DNA of 58,786 bases from Rouxiella silvae (GCF_002093625.1 NZ_MRWD01000032.1:1-58786), one strand, 5' to 3'; counted from the first letter of the stretch, positions 1 through 9,884 are shown. Made by a program: numbers and translations. Notes: generated from the sequence alone by a model not told the origin.

Positions 1-223
1 CTATTAATTTTATAGAATACGAGTATCTTCTTATTAATTTAATTTTTATTTAAAAGCTTAATTAACGATAAGGATTTATAGGAGGGGTTATTAAAAATAA
101 AAATAACTCACGACATAAGACTAACTAATGCTGGATTAGAAAAATCCATTTCCTCTAATGACCACTCTTGCATACACTGCGCGGCAGAAACCTTTTCCAG
201 ACTTTTTATAAGGAAGTTTTGCC
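1..223. promoter_or_regulatory. argO upstream region, no gene seen
   Basis: This stretch is AT-rich, especially its first 100 bases, and carries no convincing coding frame. It directly precedes argO, whose E. coli counterpart is activated by the LysR protein ArgP in response to arginine or canavanine; argP lies at 1789-2691. An ArgP site would be expected here, but I cannot assign one by eye. A clear ribosome binding site (AAGGAAG, 210-216) sits just before the argO ATG at 224. Confidence 0.4.
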
Positions 224-841
224 ATGTTTTCGACATTCTTACAGGGAATGATGCTGAGTGCCGCGATGATTTTGCCGATCGGTCCACAAAATGCGTTTGT
301 GATGAATCAGGGTATCCGCCGCCAGTACCATCTGATGATTGCCGGGCTTTGTGCAGCCAGCGACATTGCCCTAATTTGCGCAGGAATTTTTGGTGGCAGT
401 GCACTGCTCGACAACTATCCAACGCTGCTGTTTATTGTCAGCTGGGGCGGCGTAGCTTTTCTGCTGTGGTTTGGCTGGGGCGCGTTTCGCACCGCTATGA
501 CGGCTAACCCGCTGCAGGTCGAAGCCGCAGTGATGGCGAAAAGCCGCTGGCGGATTGTGGTGAGTATGATGGCGGTAACCTGGCTCAATCCGCACGTTTA
601 CCTCGACACCTTTGTGGTTCTGGGTAGCCTCGGTGGACGTCTTGCCAGCGATGAGCGTTCGTGGTTTGCACTAGGGGCGGTGCTTTCTTCAACGCTGTGG
701 TTTTTTGGCCTGGCGATGTTAGCCGCGCTGCTTTCTCCTTGGTTAAACAAAGGAAAAACCCAGCGGGCGATTAACACCGTTGTGGGATTGGTGATGTGGG
801 GCATAGCTCTACAGTTGGCGCTACAGAACCTGCATTTCTGA
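224..841 (+). CDS. argO: Arginine exporter ArgO (LysE family)
   Basis: 205 residues, a small hydrophobic inner-membrane protein of the LysE/RhtB exporter family, expected to export L-arginine and canavanine to the periplasm. The N-terminal stretch contains the family motif [10 protein letters not shown] (about residues 18-27), followed by alternating hydrophobic segments consistent with five or six membrane helices. The start at 224 follows a strong ribosome binding site, and the length matches E. coli ArgO. Order argO-yggE-argP matches E. coli, where ArgP activates argO. The identification rests on motif, size and synteny. Confidence 0.95.
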   Translation: MFSTFLQGMMLSAAMILPIGPQNAFVMNQGIRRQYHLMIAGLCAASDIALICAGIFGGSALLDNYPTLLFIVSWGGVAFLLWFGWGAFRTAMTANPLQVEAAVMAKSRWRIVVSMMAVTWLNPHVYLDTFVVLGSLGGRLASDERSWFALGAVLSSTLWFFGLAMLAALLSPWLNKGKTQRAINTVVGLVMWGIALQLALQNLHF

Positions 842-921
842 ATAATTTATCACTAATCTTAATTTCGCTACCAAACTACTGTGCTAGTGTTGTTGTTCAC
901 CAGATGAATGAGGGAAACACT

Positions 922-1656
922 GTGAAATTGAAAGCATTGGCTATGGCCGCCATGTTGGGATTAGGGACACTACCTGCTGCACTTCAGGCTGCTGAAGTGC
1001 CAGAAGGGCCGCATGTGGTAACTTCAGGTACAGCCAGCGTTGATGCCGTTCCGGACATCGCTACGTTGGCAATTGAAGTCAATGTTTCCGCGAAAGACGC
1101 TGCCTCGGCCAAGAAACAGGCTGACCAGCGCGTAGCCGAGTATTTTACCTTCCTGCAAAAGAACGGCATTGATAAGAAAGACATTAACGCCGCCAACCTG
1201 CGTACTCAGCCGGAATATAACTACCTGAAAGACGGCAGTAGCGTGCTGAAAGGCTACCGCGCCGTACGTCAGGTACAGGTCACCCTGCGTAAGCTCGACA
1301 AACTCAATGAGCTGCTTGACGGTGCGCTGAGTTCAGGTTTAAACGAGATCCGCGCCGTTGAACTGGGCGTTGCCAATCCGGATACCTACCGTGATCAGGC
1401 ACGTCAGAAGGCCATCGATAACGCTACGCAGCAGGCCAAAGCGCTGGCAGAAGGCTTCCACAGCCAGCTCGGACAGGTTTACAGCATTCGCTACCACGTC
1501 GCAAACTATCAGCCTATGCCGGTTGCCAGAATGTATAAAACCGCCGACGCCAGTGGCCAAAGTGATGCCGCTCAAACCTATGAGCAGCAAAGCATTCACT
1601 TTGACGATCAGGTAGATGTGGTGTTTGAACTGAAAAACGGTGACGTAACTAAATAA
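922..1656 (+). CDS. yggE: Periplasmic SIMPL-domain protein YggE (oxidative stress defence)
   Basis: 244 residues from a GTG start at 922, chosen because it follows a GAGGGA ribosome binding site and gives the expected export signal (about residues 1-23, ending LQA before AEVPEG). An upstream in-frame ATG at 796 lies inside argO and would give an implausible N-terminal extension. The mature part is one SIMPL (DUF541) domain with the conserved segment HVVTSGTASVDAVPDIATL near its start. E. coli YggE lowers intracellular reactive oxygen species; its biochemical activity is not established. It lies 80 bases after argO on the same strand. Confidence 0.9.
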   Translation: MKLKALAMAAMLGLGTLPAALQAAEVPEGPHVVTSGTASVDAVPDIATLAIEVNVSAKDAASAKKQADQRVAEYFTFLQKNGIDKKDINAANLRTQPEYNYLKDGSSVLKGYRAVRQVQVTLRKLDKLNELLDGALSSGLNEIRAVELGVANPDTYRDQARQKAIDNATQQAKALAEGFHSQLGQVYSIRYHVANYQPMPVARMYKTADASGQSDAAQTYEQQSIHFDDQVDVVFELKNGDVTK

Positions 1657-1677
1657 CGTTTTTATTCAAAAGCAGAC

Positions 1678-1780
1678 GAGCTACAGGTAGGCGGCAAAAT
1701 GAGCTCATCCCAAGGCGCTTAGTTCACTAAGGGACTTGGGTGAGTGAGTAAAGCGAACACCCCTGTAGCTTGAATGATGA
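1678..1780 (+). repeat. ERIC (IRU) palindromic repeat, copy 1
   Basis: An imperfect palindrome of about 100 bases between the convergent genes yggE and argP. The arms GCTACAGG (1679-1686) and CCTGTAGC (1762-1769) are inverted repeats, and the core shares the pattern ATCCC-AA-GCTTA...TAAG-GACT-GGG-GAG with the enterobacterial repetitive intergenic consensus. A second copy in the opposite orientation lies at 15719-15830. This copy has diverged more from the consensus than the second one. Confidence 0.75.
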
Positions 1781-1788
1781 AGCGTAAA

Positions 1789-2691
1789 TTAGTCTTGTCG
1801 GAGTACCTGACGGCCGTGCGCAAGAAGGGCGTCAGTGACTTTTCTCATCATGCGGCTTTCCGGTGCGAAACGGTGCCAGAACAGCATTCGGCGCTGGAAA
1901 AGACCCGGCGTTAAATCGATTAACTCTCCGCTTTCCAACTCTTTTTCAATCTGCAAATGCGGGATCATACAGCACGTGGTGCCCTGACGGGCGAGCTGCA
2001 CGAAGGCTTCCGACGAGTTCACGATGTGACACGGCACGCTGCCCGGTGATAAATCAAAGTTCTGCTGTAAAAACGCCTGATGCATGTCGTCGAGATGGTC
2101 AAAGGCGACCGCCGGTGCTTTAAGCAGCGCAGAGCGGGTAACGCCATTGGGGAAATAACGCTCGGCAAAGCCTTTTGAGGCCACAAACAGATAATCAAGT
2201 GCGCCGAGCTGGTCCACGAGGCAGCTTGGCAAAGGCTGTGGCTGAATACTGACGGCCCCCACCACTTCGCCACGGCGTAAACGTTCCTGAGTACGGGTTT
2301 CGTCCTCGACCTGCATGTTCAGACGAATAGGGGAATCAACCAGCACCGATTTCAGCGCCGGTAGAAGCCAGGTTGCCAGACTGTCGGCGTTCACCGCCAG
2401 AGAGAGCAGCAGCGGGGTGTCATTGCTGTCGTTGATGTTATCACCGCCAAGCCACTCTTCTTCAAGCAGTTCCACCTGATGCAGCAGCGCCAGCAGCTTT
2501 TGGCCCTGTTCGGTTGGGCGAGGAGGAACAGTACGCACCAGCAGCGGCTGCCCGAATAAATTTTCCAACTGTTTAATACGTTGAGAAACGGCGGATTGGG
2601 TAATACACAGCTTTTGTGCCGCTCGTTCAAAGCCGCGCTCACGGATCACAGCGTCCAGCGCTTGCAGCGTTCTATAGTCTGGGCGTTTCAT
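1789..2691 (-). CDS. argP: LysR-family regulator ArgP (IciA)
   Basis: 300 residues, full length for ArgP. The N-terminal winged helix-turn-helix covers about residues 20-43 ([19 protein letters not shown]), followed by the LysR effector-binding domain. In E. coli ArgP activates argO with arginine and responds to lysine at several amino acid genes. The gene is transcribed away from rpiA, and the 180 bases between them hold both promoters. Position between yggE and rpiA is the conserved enterobacterial arrangement. Confidence 0.95.
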   Translation of the reverse strand: MKRPDYRTLQALDAVIRERGFERAAQKLCITQSAVSQRIKQLENLFGQPLLVRTVPPRPTEQGQKLLALLHQVELLEEEWLGGDNINDSNDTPLLLSLAVNADSLATWLLPALKSVLVDSPIRLNMQVEDETRTQERLRRGEVVGAVSIQPQPLPSCLVDQLGALDYLFVASKGFAERYFPNGVTRSALLKAPAVAFDHLDDMHQAFLQQNFDLSPGSVPCHIVNSSEAFVQLARQGTTCCMIPHLQIEKELESGELIDLTPGLFQRRMLFWHRFAPESRMMRKVTDALLAHGRQVLRQD

Positions 2692-2877
2692 CGAAAATCT
2701 ATTCCTTGCTCGTCTGGAATTAAAACCTATTCAGACACTATGCCACAGTTCATTCAAATTTGTGGCGCACAAAATCTTCCGCTTTTTGGGCATAAGTGTA
2801 CTCCCCAATTGTTCAGACCATGCTTTATACTGATCACCACTTCAAGGCAGATTGTCTACTGAAAGAGAAAAATGACC

Positions 2878-3537
2878 ATGACTCAGGATGAACTGAAAAA
2901 AGCGGTGGGTTGGGCAGCGTTGGAATATGTCACACCAGGCACGATTGTTGGCGTAGGCACCGGTTCAACGGCGGCGCATTTTATTGATGCGCTCGGTTCG
3001 ATTAAACACCAGATTGAAGGCGCGGTGTCCAGCTCTGACGCGTCAACGGCCAAACTTAAAAGCCTCGGCATTCACGTGTTTGATAGCAACGAAGTTGACG
3101 AACTCGACATCTACGTCGACGGTGCGGATGAAATCAACGGTCACATGCAGATGATCAAAGGCGGCGGCGCGGCGCTGACCCGTGAAAAAATCATCGCCGC
3201 TATCTCCCGCAAGTTTATTTGTATCGTTGACGCCTCCAAGCAGGTCGACGTGCTGGGCAAATTCCCGCTGCCAATTGAAGTTATTCCGATGGCGCGCTCC
3301 TATGTAGCACGTGAACTGGTGAAGTTGGGCGGACTGCCGGAGTATCGCCAGAACGTAGTCACCGACAACGGAAACGTTATTCTGGATGTTCATAACCTGA
3401 GCATTCTTGACGCCATCGCGCTGGAAAATAAGTTAAACGCGATTGCTGGCGTAGTGACCGTTGGACTGTTTGCCAACCGGGGGGCAGATATCGCGCTGGT
3501 GGGTTCGCCAGACGGCGTAAAAGTCATTAAAAAGTAG
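2878..3537 (+). CDS. rpiA: Ribose-5-phosphate isomerase A
   Basis: 219 residues from the ATG at 2878, which matches E. coli RpiA exactly in length. An in-frame ATG at 2872 would add two residues, and the spacing from the AAGAG at 2863-2867 does not settle the choice. The enzyme interconverts ribose-5-phosphate and ribulose-5-phosphate in the pentose phosphate pathway. With this start the active-site residues fall at the E. coli numbers: Asp81, Asp84, Lys94 and the catalytic Glu103, in [10 protein letters not shown] and [11 protein letters not shown]. It is divergent from argP, and serA follows on the same strand. Confidence 0.96.
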   Translation: MTQDELKKAVGWAALEYVTPGTIVGVGTGSTAAHFIDALGSIKHQIEGAVSSSDASTAKLKSLGIHVFDSNEVDELDIYVDGADEINGHMQMIKGGGAALTREKIIAAISRKFICIVDASKQVDVLGKFPLPIEVIPMARSYVARELVKLGGLPEYRQNVVTDNGNVILDVHNLSILDAIALENKLNAIAGVVTVGLFANRGADIALVGSPDGVKVIKK

Positions 3538-3901
3538 TGCTGGCGATAAGCTTACGATCTCTCTGGGGTCGTTAGCATAATGTAATGTTATGAAGATGAT
3601 AATTTACCGCCTGAATCATCTTTTATTTAAAACGGCTAATTTGGTGACTTATGTCACATAAAGACGCCGTTTTGACGTTTGCTTCCACGCTGTTCCAGAA
3701 TTTGAGTATTAAGTTCTGAAAAATGTAGGACCAGCTAGGGCTTGTGCTATCGGGTAGGCAATCGTTTGTATTGCCCGTAGCAAAAATTTTGTTATGTTGA
3801 CTGTGAACTGCATAAAGCAGTGACTTCTGAAGTCTGCATTCAGCATGAATAACTTTCGGTATGCGTTACTGCCGGTATGAATAAAACAGTAGGGTCGGGA
3901 A
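3538..3901 (+). promoter_or_regulatory. serA leader with nested inverted repeat and CRP-like site
   Basis: 364 bases without a gene. AAAACGGC (3629-3636) pairs with GCCGTTTT (3666-3673), enclosing a second hairpin GTGAC-TTAT-GTCAC (3644-3657). The inner part also reads GGTGA-N6-TCACA (3643-3658), one base from the CRP consensus TGTGA-N6-TCACA. E. coli serA is known to be controlled by Lrp and CRP, so a CRP site here is plausible, but the same sequence could end rpiA transcription. A further imperfect inverted repeat, GCTATCGGG...CCCGTAGC, lies around 3746-3782. The ribosome binding site before the ATG is weak. Confidence 0.4.
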
Positions 3902-5140
3902 ATGGCAAAAGTATCACTCGGAAAAGACAAAATTAAGTTTCTGCTGGTTGAAGGTGTCCACCAAAGCGCTATCGATACGCTTCACGCAGCGGGTTATACC
4001 AATATCGAGTTTCATAAAGGGGCGCTGGATAGTGAAGCGCTGAAAGAGTCAATCCGTGATGCGCATTTCGTCGGGATCCGATCCCGTACCCAACTGACCG
4101 AAGAAGTCTTTGCTGCTGCTGAAAAACTGGTTGCCGTCGGTTGTTTCTGCATTGGTACCAACCAGGTAAGCCTGAATTCTGCGACCAAGCGCGGTATTCC
4201 GGTATTTAACGCTCCGTTCTCCAATACCCGTTCCGTGGCAGAAATGGTGCTGGGCGAAATGCTGCTGCTGATCCGCGGCATTCCGGCTGCTAACGCCAAA
4301 GCGCACCGCGGTATCTGGCACAAGCTGGCCGTCGGTTCTTATGAAGCCCGCGGAAAGCGTCTGGGTATTGTGGGCTATGGCCATATCGGTACGCAGTTGG
4401 GTATTCTGGCCGAAGGTCTGGGTATGAAGGTCTACTTCTATGATATCGAAAGCAAACTGCCGCTAGGCAATGCGCAGCAGATACCAAGTCTGACCGAACT
4501 GCTTAACACCAGCGACGTGGTCACCATGCACGTGCCTGAAACCGCTAACACCAAAGATATGATTGGTGCCGAAGAGTTGGCACAGATGAAGCCTGGCTCG
4601 CTGCTGATTAACGCCTCACGCGGTACCGTTATTGATATTCCTGCGCTGTGCGACGCGCTGCGCAGCAAGCATCTCTCCGGTGCCGCCATCGACGTATTCC
4701 CAGAAGAGCCTGCGACCAACAGTGATCCGTTCATTTCGCCGCTGTGTGAGTTTGATAACGTGATCCTGACGCCGCACATCGGCGGGTCTACCATGGAGGC
4801 GCAAGAAGGGATTGGTTTGGAAGTGGCCGGTAAACTGGCGAAATACTCAGACAACGGTTCTACGCTGTCTGCGGTTAACTTCCCGGAGGCTTCGCTGCCA
4901 ATGCACAGCGAAAAAGCCAGCCGTTTGCTGCACATCCACGAAAATCGTCCTGGCGTATTGACCAGCATCAACCAGATTTTTGCCGAGCAGGGCATCAACA
5001 TTGCTGCTCAGTATCTGCAGACCAGTCCAGAAGTGGGTTATGTGGTTATTGACGTTGAAGCCGATATCGAAACCGTTGATAACGCGCTGCAGCTGATGAA
5101 AGCCATCCCAGGCACCATTCGCGCGCGTCTGCTTTACTGA
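3902..5140 (+). CDS. serA: D-3-phosphoglycerate dehydrogenase
   Basis: 412 residues, two more than E. coli SerA. It oxidises 3-phosphoglycerate to 3-phosphohydroxypyruvate with NAD, the first step of serine synthesis. The sequence shows an N-terminal substrate-binding part, a Rossmann segment (GIVGYGHIGTQLG, about residues 155-167), the catalytic Arg in INASRGTVID, Glu in FPEEPATN and His in TPHIGGST, and a C-terminal ACT domain (about residues 335-412, starting IHENRPGVLT) that gives serine feedback inhibition. It ends with the conserved RARLLY. The rpiA-serA neighbourhood is the standard one. Confidence 0.97.
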   Translation: MAKVSLGKDKIKFLLVEGVHQSAIDTLHAAGYTNIEFHKGALDSEALKESIRDAHFVGIRSRTQLTEEVFAAAEKLVAVGCFCIGTNQVSLNSATKRGIPVFNAPFSNTRSVAEMVLGEMLLLIRGIPAANAKAHRGIWHKLAVGSYEARGKRLGIVGYGHIGTQLGILAEGLGMKVYFYDIESKLPLGNAQQIPSLTELLNTSDVVTMHVPETANTKDMIGAEELAQMKPGSLLINASRGTVIDIPALCDALRSKHLSGAAIDVFPEEPATNSDPFISPLCEFDNVILTPHIGGSTMEAQEGIGLEVAGKLAKYSDNGSTLSAVNFPEASLPMHSEKASRLLHIHENRPGVLTSINQIFAEQGINIAAQYLQTSPEVGYVVIDVEADIETVDNALQLMKAIPGTIRARLLY

Positions 5141-5172
5141 TTAATTTTGAGCAGTTTTAATTTTTGAATGGC

Positions 5173-5200
5173 AAAAGGGGCATCGAGAGATGCCCCTTTT
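5173..5200 (+). terminator. Rho-independent terminator after serA
   Basis: Perfect 11-bp stem, AAAAGGGGCAT (5173-5183) with ATGCCCCTTTT (5190-5200), and a 6-base loop. The T-run is part of the stem end. The A-run on the other side means it may also stop the convergent metalloprotease transcript arriving from the right. Confidence 0.9.
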
Positions 5201-5232
5201 CATTAATATCACAGCTGTAAAAAAGTCAGCCG

Positions 5233-7734
5233 CTATTTACAGCTAGCGTGCATATTTTTGTCACCAATTTCGCGCCAAACTCCCCATGTACCATCGACAC
5301 CCGGCACATTGCCTACTGTCCACCAACCGTTCATCCATTGTTTCCCCTGATAAGATACTTTTACACAGGGCTTAGGATAGGTTGTTGAGGATATCCATTG
5401 AGGGTTGGCTGCGGTTGCCGCAGGTTTTTGCGTAACCTGAGTTTCACTGGTGGCACTTGCACCGTGCGAATCCGTCACTGTGACGTTAAAACGGTAGGTG
5501 GTTTGTTTTTCCACGGCGGGGAATGATGCTGTAGCCTGAATGGTTTGAGCATTTTTGAGAGTAATTTGTGGGCCAGAAGATATCTGTCTCCACTGGTACT
5601 TCAGGCTGTCGCCGTCAGGGTCGCTGCTGCCCACGGCCGATAAAATGACGCTGCCTGAACCGGTAATTTCTGCTGGCGTGGCTTTTGCAACGGCAGTCGG
5701 AGCATGATTCTCTGGCTGATTATCGTCTCCATCATTGCTTTTTTTCTCGATATTGAGAATAAAATCATCAAAATGTACGTCTGATGTTGCCCCCGCTTTT
5801 TTCGTTGCCTGCACTTGAACTTCGAGTAGCGTTGCCTGTGCTGGTAGGTCAACTGAGACCGTATTATCCAGCCAACGTTTGTAGAGGCCTTGAGTATTTA
5901 CCTGCGCCGTTTTAAGCGTCGCCCCCGCTGCATTTTTAGCAATCAAATAGACAGTACCGTAATCACCGTCTCCAAAACCATTGCTCTTGAATTGCAGTTT
6001 GGCAACGTGATTACCCTGACTGACTAAAGACTTGTCCAAGGCGATGCTCTGGCTTATTTGGTCGTGGGTGGCATTATTGGCCGCGCTATTATTGATTCTC
6101 GCGGTAAAGAAGTATTTCCCTTTGGCTGGCAGGATACCGTCCTGGCTGGTCACCACGCGGAATTGTCCCTGAGTCAGTTTCCAGCCACTTAGGTTACCGG
6201 TTTCTGCGCCCGCATTTTGCAGCGAGGTGGAGACCTCATCGGGTACAATCTCTTCACCAGATTCGGTAAAGGCTTGTACACGAACAATAATATCGTCTAT
6301 CGCTGTGTTTTTAGAGGCAACCGCTAAGTGCCATTTTCCAGCAGCGGGCTTGGTCACACCCAAAGAGGTATTCCATGCTTCACGCCCTTTATAGTCGTAA
6401 TCATTGGCCGAAGGCCAGCTACCTTTGCTGAGATAAAGGCTAAATTTGCTGGTTTCTTCGTGCTGCGGACCCGGTACGGCACTGACAGCCAATCTATGGG
6501 TATTGGCCGGCACGTTAAGTTCGATACGATGCAGATAATTATTGGATTTGTTCAGCTTAACGCTTTGTTCTGCCAGCATTAGCGATTTTTCGTGATCAAA
6601 AGGGATCACTGCTGGATTGTAGCCCGAGATTTTTGCCGCATTATCTCGCCAGACTCGCGCCATATTGGCCTTGTTCTTGTCACCGATCGGCAAACCATAG
6701 TTGTCTTGCAAATCGGGATTGGAGAAGTAGCCGATATCGTTACCACACTGTATGGTTTGGGTTTTATCGTTGTCCCAGCCATGATTATCGCCACTGCCTG
6801 ACCAACAATGACTGCCACCGATGTTATGGCTCAATTCATGGCGCAGGGAAGTTGAAGCGTAGAGCGCGTTAATGCTGTAGCGGCCATTGACGTAGGCCCA
6901 GCCGATAGCCGTATCGTCATTATTACCTTCGAAAAAAGCAGCGACGAGGTCGGGACCATATTCGGACATGCCCTGACTAAACAGTTTATTTATTTGTGAT
7001 AGCGTACCACCAGTAATCGAGTAATCCTGATCAATGATTTGCGTGCCTACCAGCCTGACGCGTATTTTTTCAATGCGGGAGTTTTTTAAAGCCTGATTGA
7101 CTGTGGTTAACTGAGCAAGCGCGAAGGCTTCAGGATCAATAATCGTTTTCGCTGCAGCTTTTGAGAAACCGGCAAGAACATCGATAACAATATAGCCGTC
7201 TTTATCAATATCTCCTTGATAAAGAGAGCTGCCGTCTCGTGCCAAAGTTTGTAAAGCATCGCCTTGAGTTGCGGGAATTAGCGTATCTTCTTGGGAAAAA
7301 ATGGGTTTTTTGAACGTAATTTGAGTTTGTTCACCTGCGGGCGTGCTGTAAATAATTTTATGCTGATCGGGATACATCGCCAGAAAACTTTTGTCTTCAC
7401 GAACGACCAGAACCATATCCGTTGACCCTGCAGAGCGGCTTAATGACGGCATTTTTCCGGTATAAACAGCGGCGTCTTTATACTTCGTATCCCTGACCAT
7501 TGTTGCCGTAGAGGATGCCGACAACTCGGTTACTGATACTGAGTCGGTATCGCGCAGAAGCGCTGACAGCTTAAGAAACTGACCTGTTTCTCGTTCACTG
7601 CTGCTAGACATAGGGGCCTGAATATTAGGCAACATGAAAGCTGCTGTTTTGTCCGATAAATCATCAGCATTTGCAGTATTGAACGAGGCTATTACCGCGA
7701 GTGCTGCAAGTGTTAATCCGTAATGTTTTTTCAT
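5233..7734 (-). CDS. Secreted metzincin metalloprotease with PKD and chitin-binding domains
   Basis: 833 residues from the ATG at 7734, chosen for the AGGGAAG ribosome binding site and the signal peptide it creates (cleavage after NTANA, about residue 23). A longer frame to 7797 has no such support. Residues 299-309 read HELSHNIGGSH, the HExxHxxGxxH zinc signature of metzincin proteases, followed by a YFSNPDL segment typical of M72/reprolysin-like enzymes. After that come a beta-sandwich module (about 505-662), a PKD domain (about 678-770) and a CBM5/12-type chitin-binding domain (about 780-833; NGWWTVGNVPG). The last three modules recur in the M60 protein at 40157. The substrate is unknown; a glycoprotein or chitin-associated protein is inferred. 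It interrupts the serA-fau adjacency of E. coli. Confidence 0.85.
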   Translation of the reverse strand: MKKHYGLTLAALAVIASFNTANADDLSDKTAAFMLPNIQAPMSSSSERETGQFLKLSALLRDTDSVSVTELSASSTATMVRDTKYKDAAVYTGKMPSLSRSAGSTDMVLVVREDKSFLAMYPDQHKIIYSTPAGEQTQITFKKPIFSQEDTLIPATQGDALQTLARDGSSLYQGDIDKDGYIVIDVLAGFSKAAAKTIIDPEAFALAQLTTVNQALKNSRIEKIRVRLVGTQIIDQDYSITGGTLSQINKLFSQGMSEYGPDLVAAFFEGNNDDTAIGWAYVNGRYSINALYASTSLRHELSHNIGGSHCWSGSGDNHGWDNDKTQTIQCGNDIGYFSNPDLQDNYGLPIGDKNKANMARVWRDNAAKISGYNPAVIPFDHEKSLMLAEQSVKLNKSNNYLHRIELNVPANTHRLAVSAVPGPQHEETSKFSLYLSKGSWPSANDYDYKGREAWNTSLGVTKPAAGKWHLAVASKNTAIDDIIVRVQAFTESGEEIVPDEVSTSLQNAGAETGNLSGWKLTQGQFRVVTSQDGILPAKGKYFFTARINNSAANNATHDQISQSIALDKSLVSQGNHVAKLQFKSNGFGDGDYGTVYLIAKNAAGATLKTAQVNTQGLYKRWLDNTVSVDLPAQATLLEVQVQATKKAGATSDVHFDDFILNIEKKSNDGDDNQPENHAPTAVAKATPAEITGSGSVILSAVGSSDPDGDSLKYQWRQISSGPQITLKNAQTIQATASFPAVEKQTTYRFNVTVTDSHGASATSETQVTQKPAATAANPQWISSTTYPKPCVKVSYQGKQWMNGWWTVGNVPGVDGTWGVWREIGDKNMHASCK

Positions 7735-7894
7735 GCTTACTTCCCTGTGTAATATAATGTAACAATAATCTGATGAGGATTTTGCTATATAAAACATAGA
7801 GAAAACGTTTAACTTGGCTAAGAAGTTTCTTTAAATTTATAAGAAGAATGGTAGTGCAAAGCGGAGGAGGAAACTAACCTGCGGGGTTAAGGTG

Positions 7895-8497
7895 TTAATC
7901 CGGCCAACGCCAGCTTTTACTCGGCGTTAAAATCTCGGGCAACGGAATATCCCACTCCTCACTCGGCAACGTATTCACCCACTGGCAGTCGTGGGCAATA
8001 CCTATCGGGTAAGGGCCACTTTCGCGCCAGTTCTGCAACGTACGGTCATAAAATCCACCCCCCATACCTAATCGTTGCCCGAGTGAGTCAAAGGCGACGA
8101 GCGGCGTGAGGATAATGTTCAGCTGATTGAGCGGCAAAATCTCTCTCACGTCGAGTGCAGGTTCAAGAATATTCAGACGATTCCGCACCAGCTTTGTCTC
8201 GGGACGATAGCGTAGAAACAGCAAGTGGCCCACCGTAAAAGGGTGCAATACTGGCAAATAAAGCGTTTTGCCCTCTTGCCACAGTCGGTCTATCAGCGGC
8301 GCAGTGTCGAGTTCTCCGTCAAAAGACAGAAAAACGGACAGTGTTTTAGCCTGCTGAACTTTGGGATGATTGGCGATGCGCTGCGCTGCTTGCAGGGCAA
8401 ACTGCTGTTGCTGCTGCTGGGTAAGTTGTTTTCTGCGCTGGCGTACTTCAGTACGAATAGCTTGCCTGATCAGCGCGTGTTGAGCTGTAAAGGACAT
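7895..8497 (-). CDS. fau: 5-formyltetrahydrofolate cyclo-ligase
   Basis: 200 residues from the ATG at 8497. A frame open to 8584 runs into the 6S RNA gene, so the shorter start is preferred. The enzyme converts 5-formyltetrahydrofolate to 5,10-methenyltetrahydrofolate using ATP, returning a storage form of one-carbon units to use. The family motif GMGGGFYDRTL is present about three-quarters along. It follows ssrS on the same strand, as in E. coli where ssrS and ygfA are co-transcribed, and it complements the glycine cleavage operon nearby. Confidence 0.93.
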   Translation of the reverse strand: MSFTAQHALIRQAIRTEVRQRRKQLTQQQQQQFALQAAQRIANHPKVQQAKTLSVFLSFDGELDTAPLIDRLWQEGKTLYLPVLHPFTVGHLLFLRYRPETKLVRNRLNILEPALDVREILPLNQLNIILTPLVAFDSLGQRLGMGGGFYDRTLQNWRESGPYPIGIAHDCQWVNTLPSEEWDIPLPEILTPSKSWRWPD

Positions 8498-8533
8498 AGA
8501 AAAAACCAAAGAAGAGAGTGAAGGAAAGAAAGG

Positions 8534-8716
8534 GGAATCTCCGAGATGCCGCCGCAGGCTGTAACCCTTGAACCCATGGTTCAAGGTGAACGTTCAGTCA
8601 CAATCTTTAGGCTTCTCGGCGGACCGAGCATGCGCACCGATTGCGGATCATCACATTCTGTTGGTACTAATTATCGGCTCAGGGGACGGGCCCGCTGGCA
8701 AACATCTCAGAGAAAT
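8534..8716 (-). ncRNA. ssrS: 6S RNA
   Basis: About 183 nt on the minus strand, between zapA and fau as in E. coli. The closing stem pairs the 5' end ATTTCTCTGAGATGTT (at 8716 downwards) with the 3' end GGCATCTCGGAGATTCC. Conserved blocks GCGGGCC, GTCCCCTGAGCCGAT, GCATGCTCGGTCCG and CCTTGAACC...GGTTCAAGGGTTACAGCC are all visible, framing the large central bulge. 6S RNA mimics an open promoter, binds sigma-70 RNA polymerase and represses many promoters in stationary phase. Ends are set by analogy with E. coli. Confidence 0.95.
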
Positions 8717-8776
8717 TTTGTGTTCTTACTGTGGATCTAGTCTCTCACGTAATGAGATAAATATCAACAGCTTGAC

Positions 8777-9106
8777 TTATTCGAAAGGCGCCCCTTCACG
8801 TTCAGTGATGCGTCCTTGTTCGAGCAAAGCCTGCTCGATGGTTTGTTGCAACATGCGAATACGCTGTTCCATATTGGAGGCATAGTCGCGAGTTTTCAAG
8901 CGTTCTTGAGCAAGTTCGTGACAAACATTCAATGCCGCGATAAATACGAGTTGCTCTGTATTTGTGACTCTAGTGCGAACTTTAAGATCTTGCAACCGCT
9001 GATTAAGATCCTCGGCAGCCATGTTCAACGCTTCTTGTTGTTCTGGCGGACAATTTACTCTTAATGAGCGACCAAAAATTTGTATATCTACCGGTTGTGC
9101 AGACAT
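8777..9106 (-). CDS. zapA: Cell division protein ZapA
   Basis: 109 residues, the usual length. ZapA is a cytoplasmic FtsZ-bundling protein that supports Z-ring assembly. It begins [22 protein letters not shown], the typical beta-strand start, and the C-terminal half (about residues 60-105) is a predicted coiled coil used for tetramer formation. It is divergent from ygfB and upstream of ssrS on the same strand, the conserved arrangement. Confidence 0.95.
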   Translation of the reverse strand: MSAQPVDIQIFGRSLRVNCPPEQQEALNMAAEDLNQRLQDLKVRTRVTNTEQLVFIAALNVCHELAQERLKTRDYASNMEQRIRMLQQTIEQALLEQGRITEREGAPFE

Positions 9107-9311
9107 GCCACCTTCCTGCCAAATTATTCGCCAGCCCCCGAATGAAACACTGCCAAACGCTCAGGACATCGAAAGCGGGCGCAACTATATATACCTCACC
9201 CCTGATTTGCAACGCCGTTTAGCGCGGACGCCTGGCTCGCTAATCTGGTACTGAGACTTGCCTTGGTGGTAGCATAACACGAACTTATCCAGCCAACGAT
9301 GGCGAATGCGC

Positions 9312-9884
9312 ATGTCTATTGAGAATACTTATCCAAACTATGATTCGCTGAATCAAAATCTTAAGCAGCAATCTGTTGCCCTGACGCCTGCAGAAATGCA
9401 CGGGCTTATCAGTGGCTTACTCTGCGGCGGCAACCGTGACGGCAGCTGGTTGACACTGGTGCATGATCTGACCAACGAAGGAATGGCCTTTAGCCACTCG
9501 CTGGCCGACATGCTTCAACAACTCCGAAAAATCACCTCGGACACGCTGGAAGACGACAGTTTTGAATTCAAAATGCTGATGCCGGACGACGATACCAGCG
9601 TATTTGAGCGTGCCGATGCGCTGGCTGGTTGGGTTAACCACTTCATGCTCGGGCTTGGCATGATGCAGCCTAAACTTGCTCAGGTGAAAGGCGAGGTCGG
9701 TGAAGCGATTGACGATCTGCGCAGCATCGCGCAACTGGGTTACGAAGAAGACGAAGATCAGGAAATGCTGGCTCAGTCGCTTGAAGAAGTCATCGAATAT
9801 GTACGCGTATCGGCAATCCTGTGCTTTGGTGAATTTGGCCACAGCAGGCCGACCGCGGCGGAAAATCAGCGTACCTTGCACTAA
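9312..9884 (+). CDS. ygfB: YgfB (UPF0149/YecA family)
   Basis: 190 residues from the ATG at 9312. An ATG two codons upstream at 9306 is equally open, and no strong ribosome binding site decides between them. The family core is clear: [18 protein letters not shown] near the N-terminus, [16 protein letters not shown] in the middle and an acidic [23 protein letters not shown] segment. The biochemical role in most enterobacteria is unknown. It is the first gene of the ygfB-pepP-ubiH-ubiI run, as in E. coli. Confidence 0.9.
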   Translation: MSIENTYPNYDSLNQNLKQQSVALTPAEMHGLISGLLCGGNRDGSWLTLVHDLTNEGMAFSHSLADMLQQLRKITSDTLEDDSFEFKMLMPDDDTSVFERADALAGWVNHFMLGLGMMQPKLAQVKGEVGEAIDDLRSIAQLGYEEDEDQEMLAQSLEEVIEYVRVSAILCFGEFGHSRPTAAENQRTLH

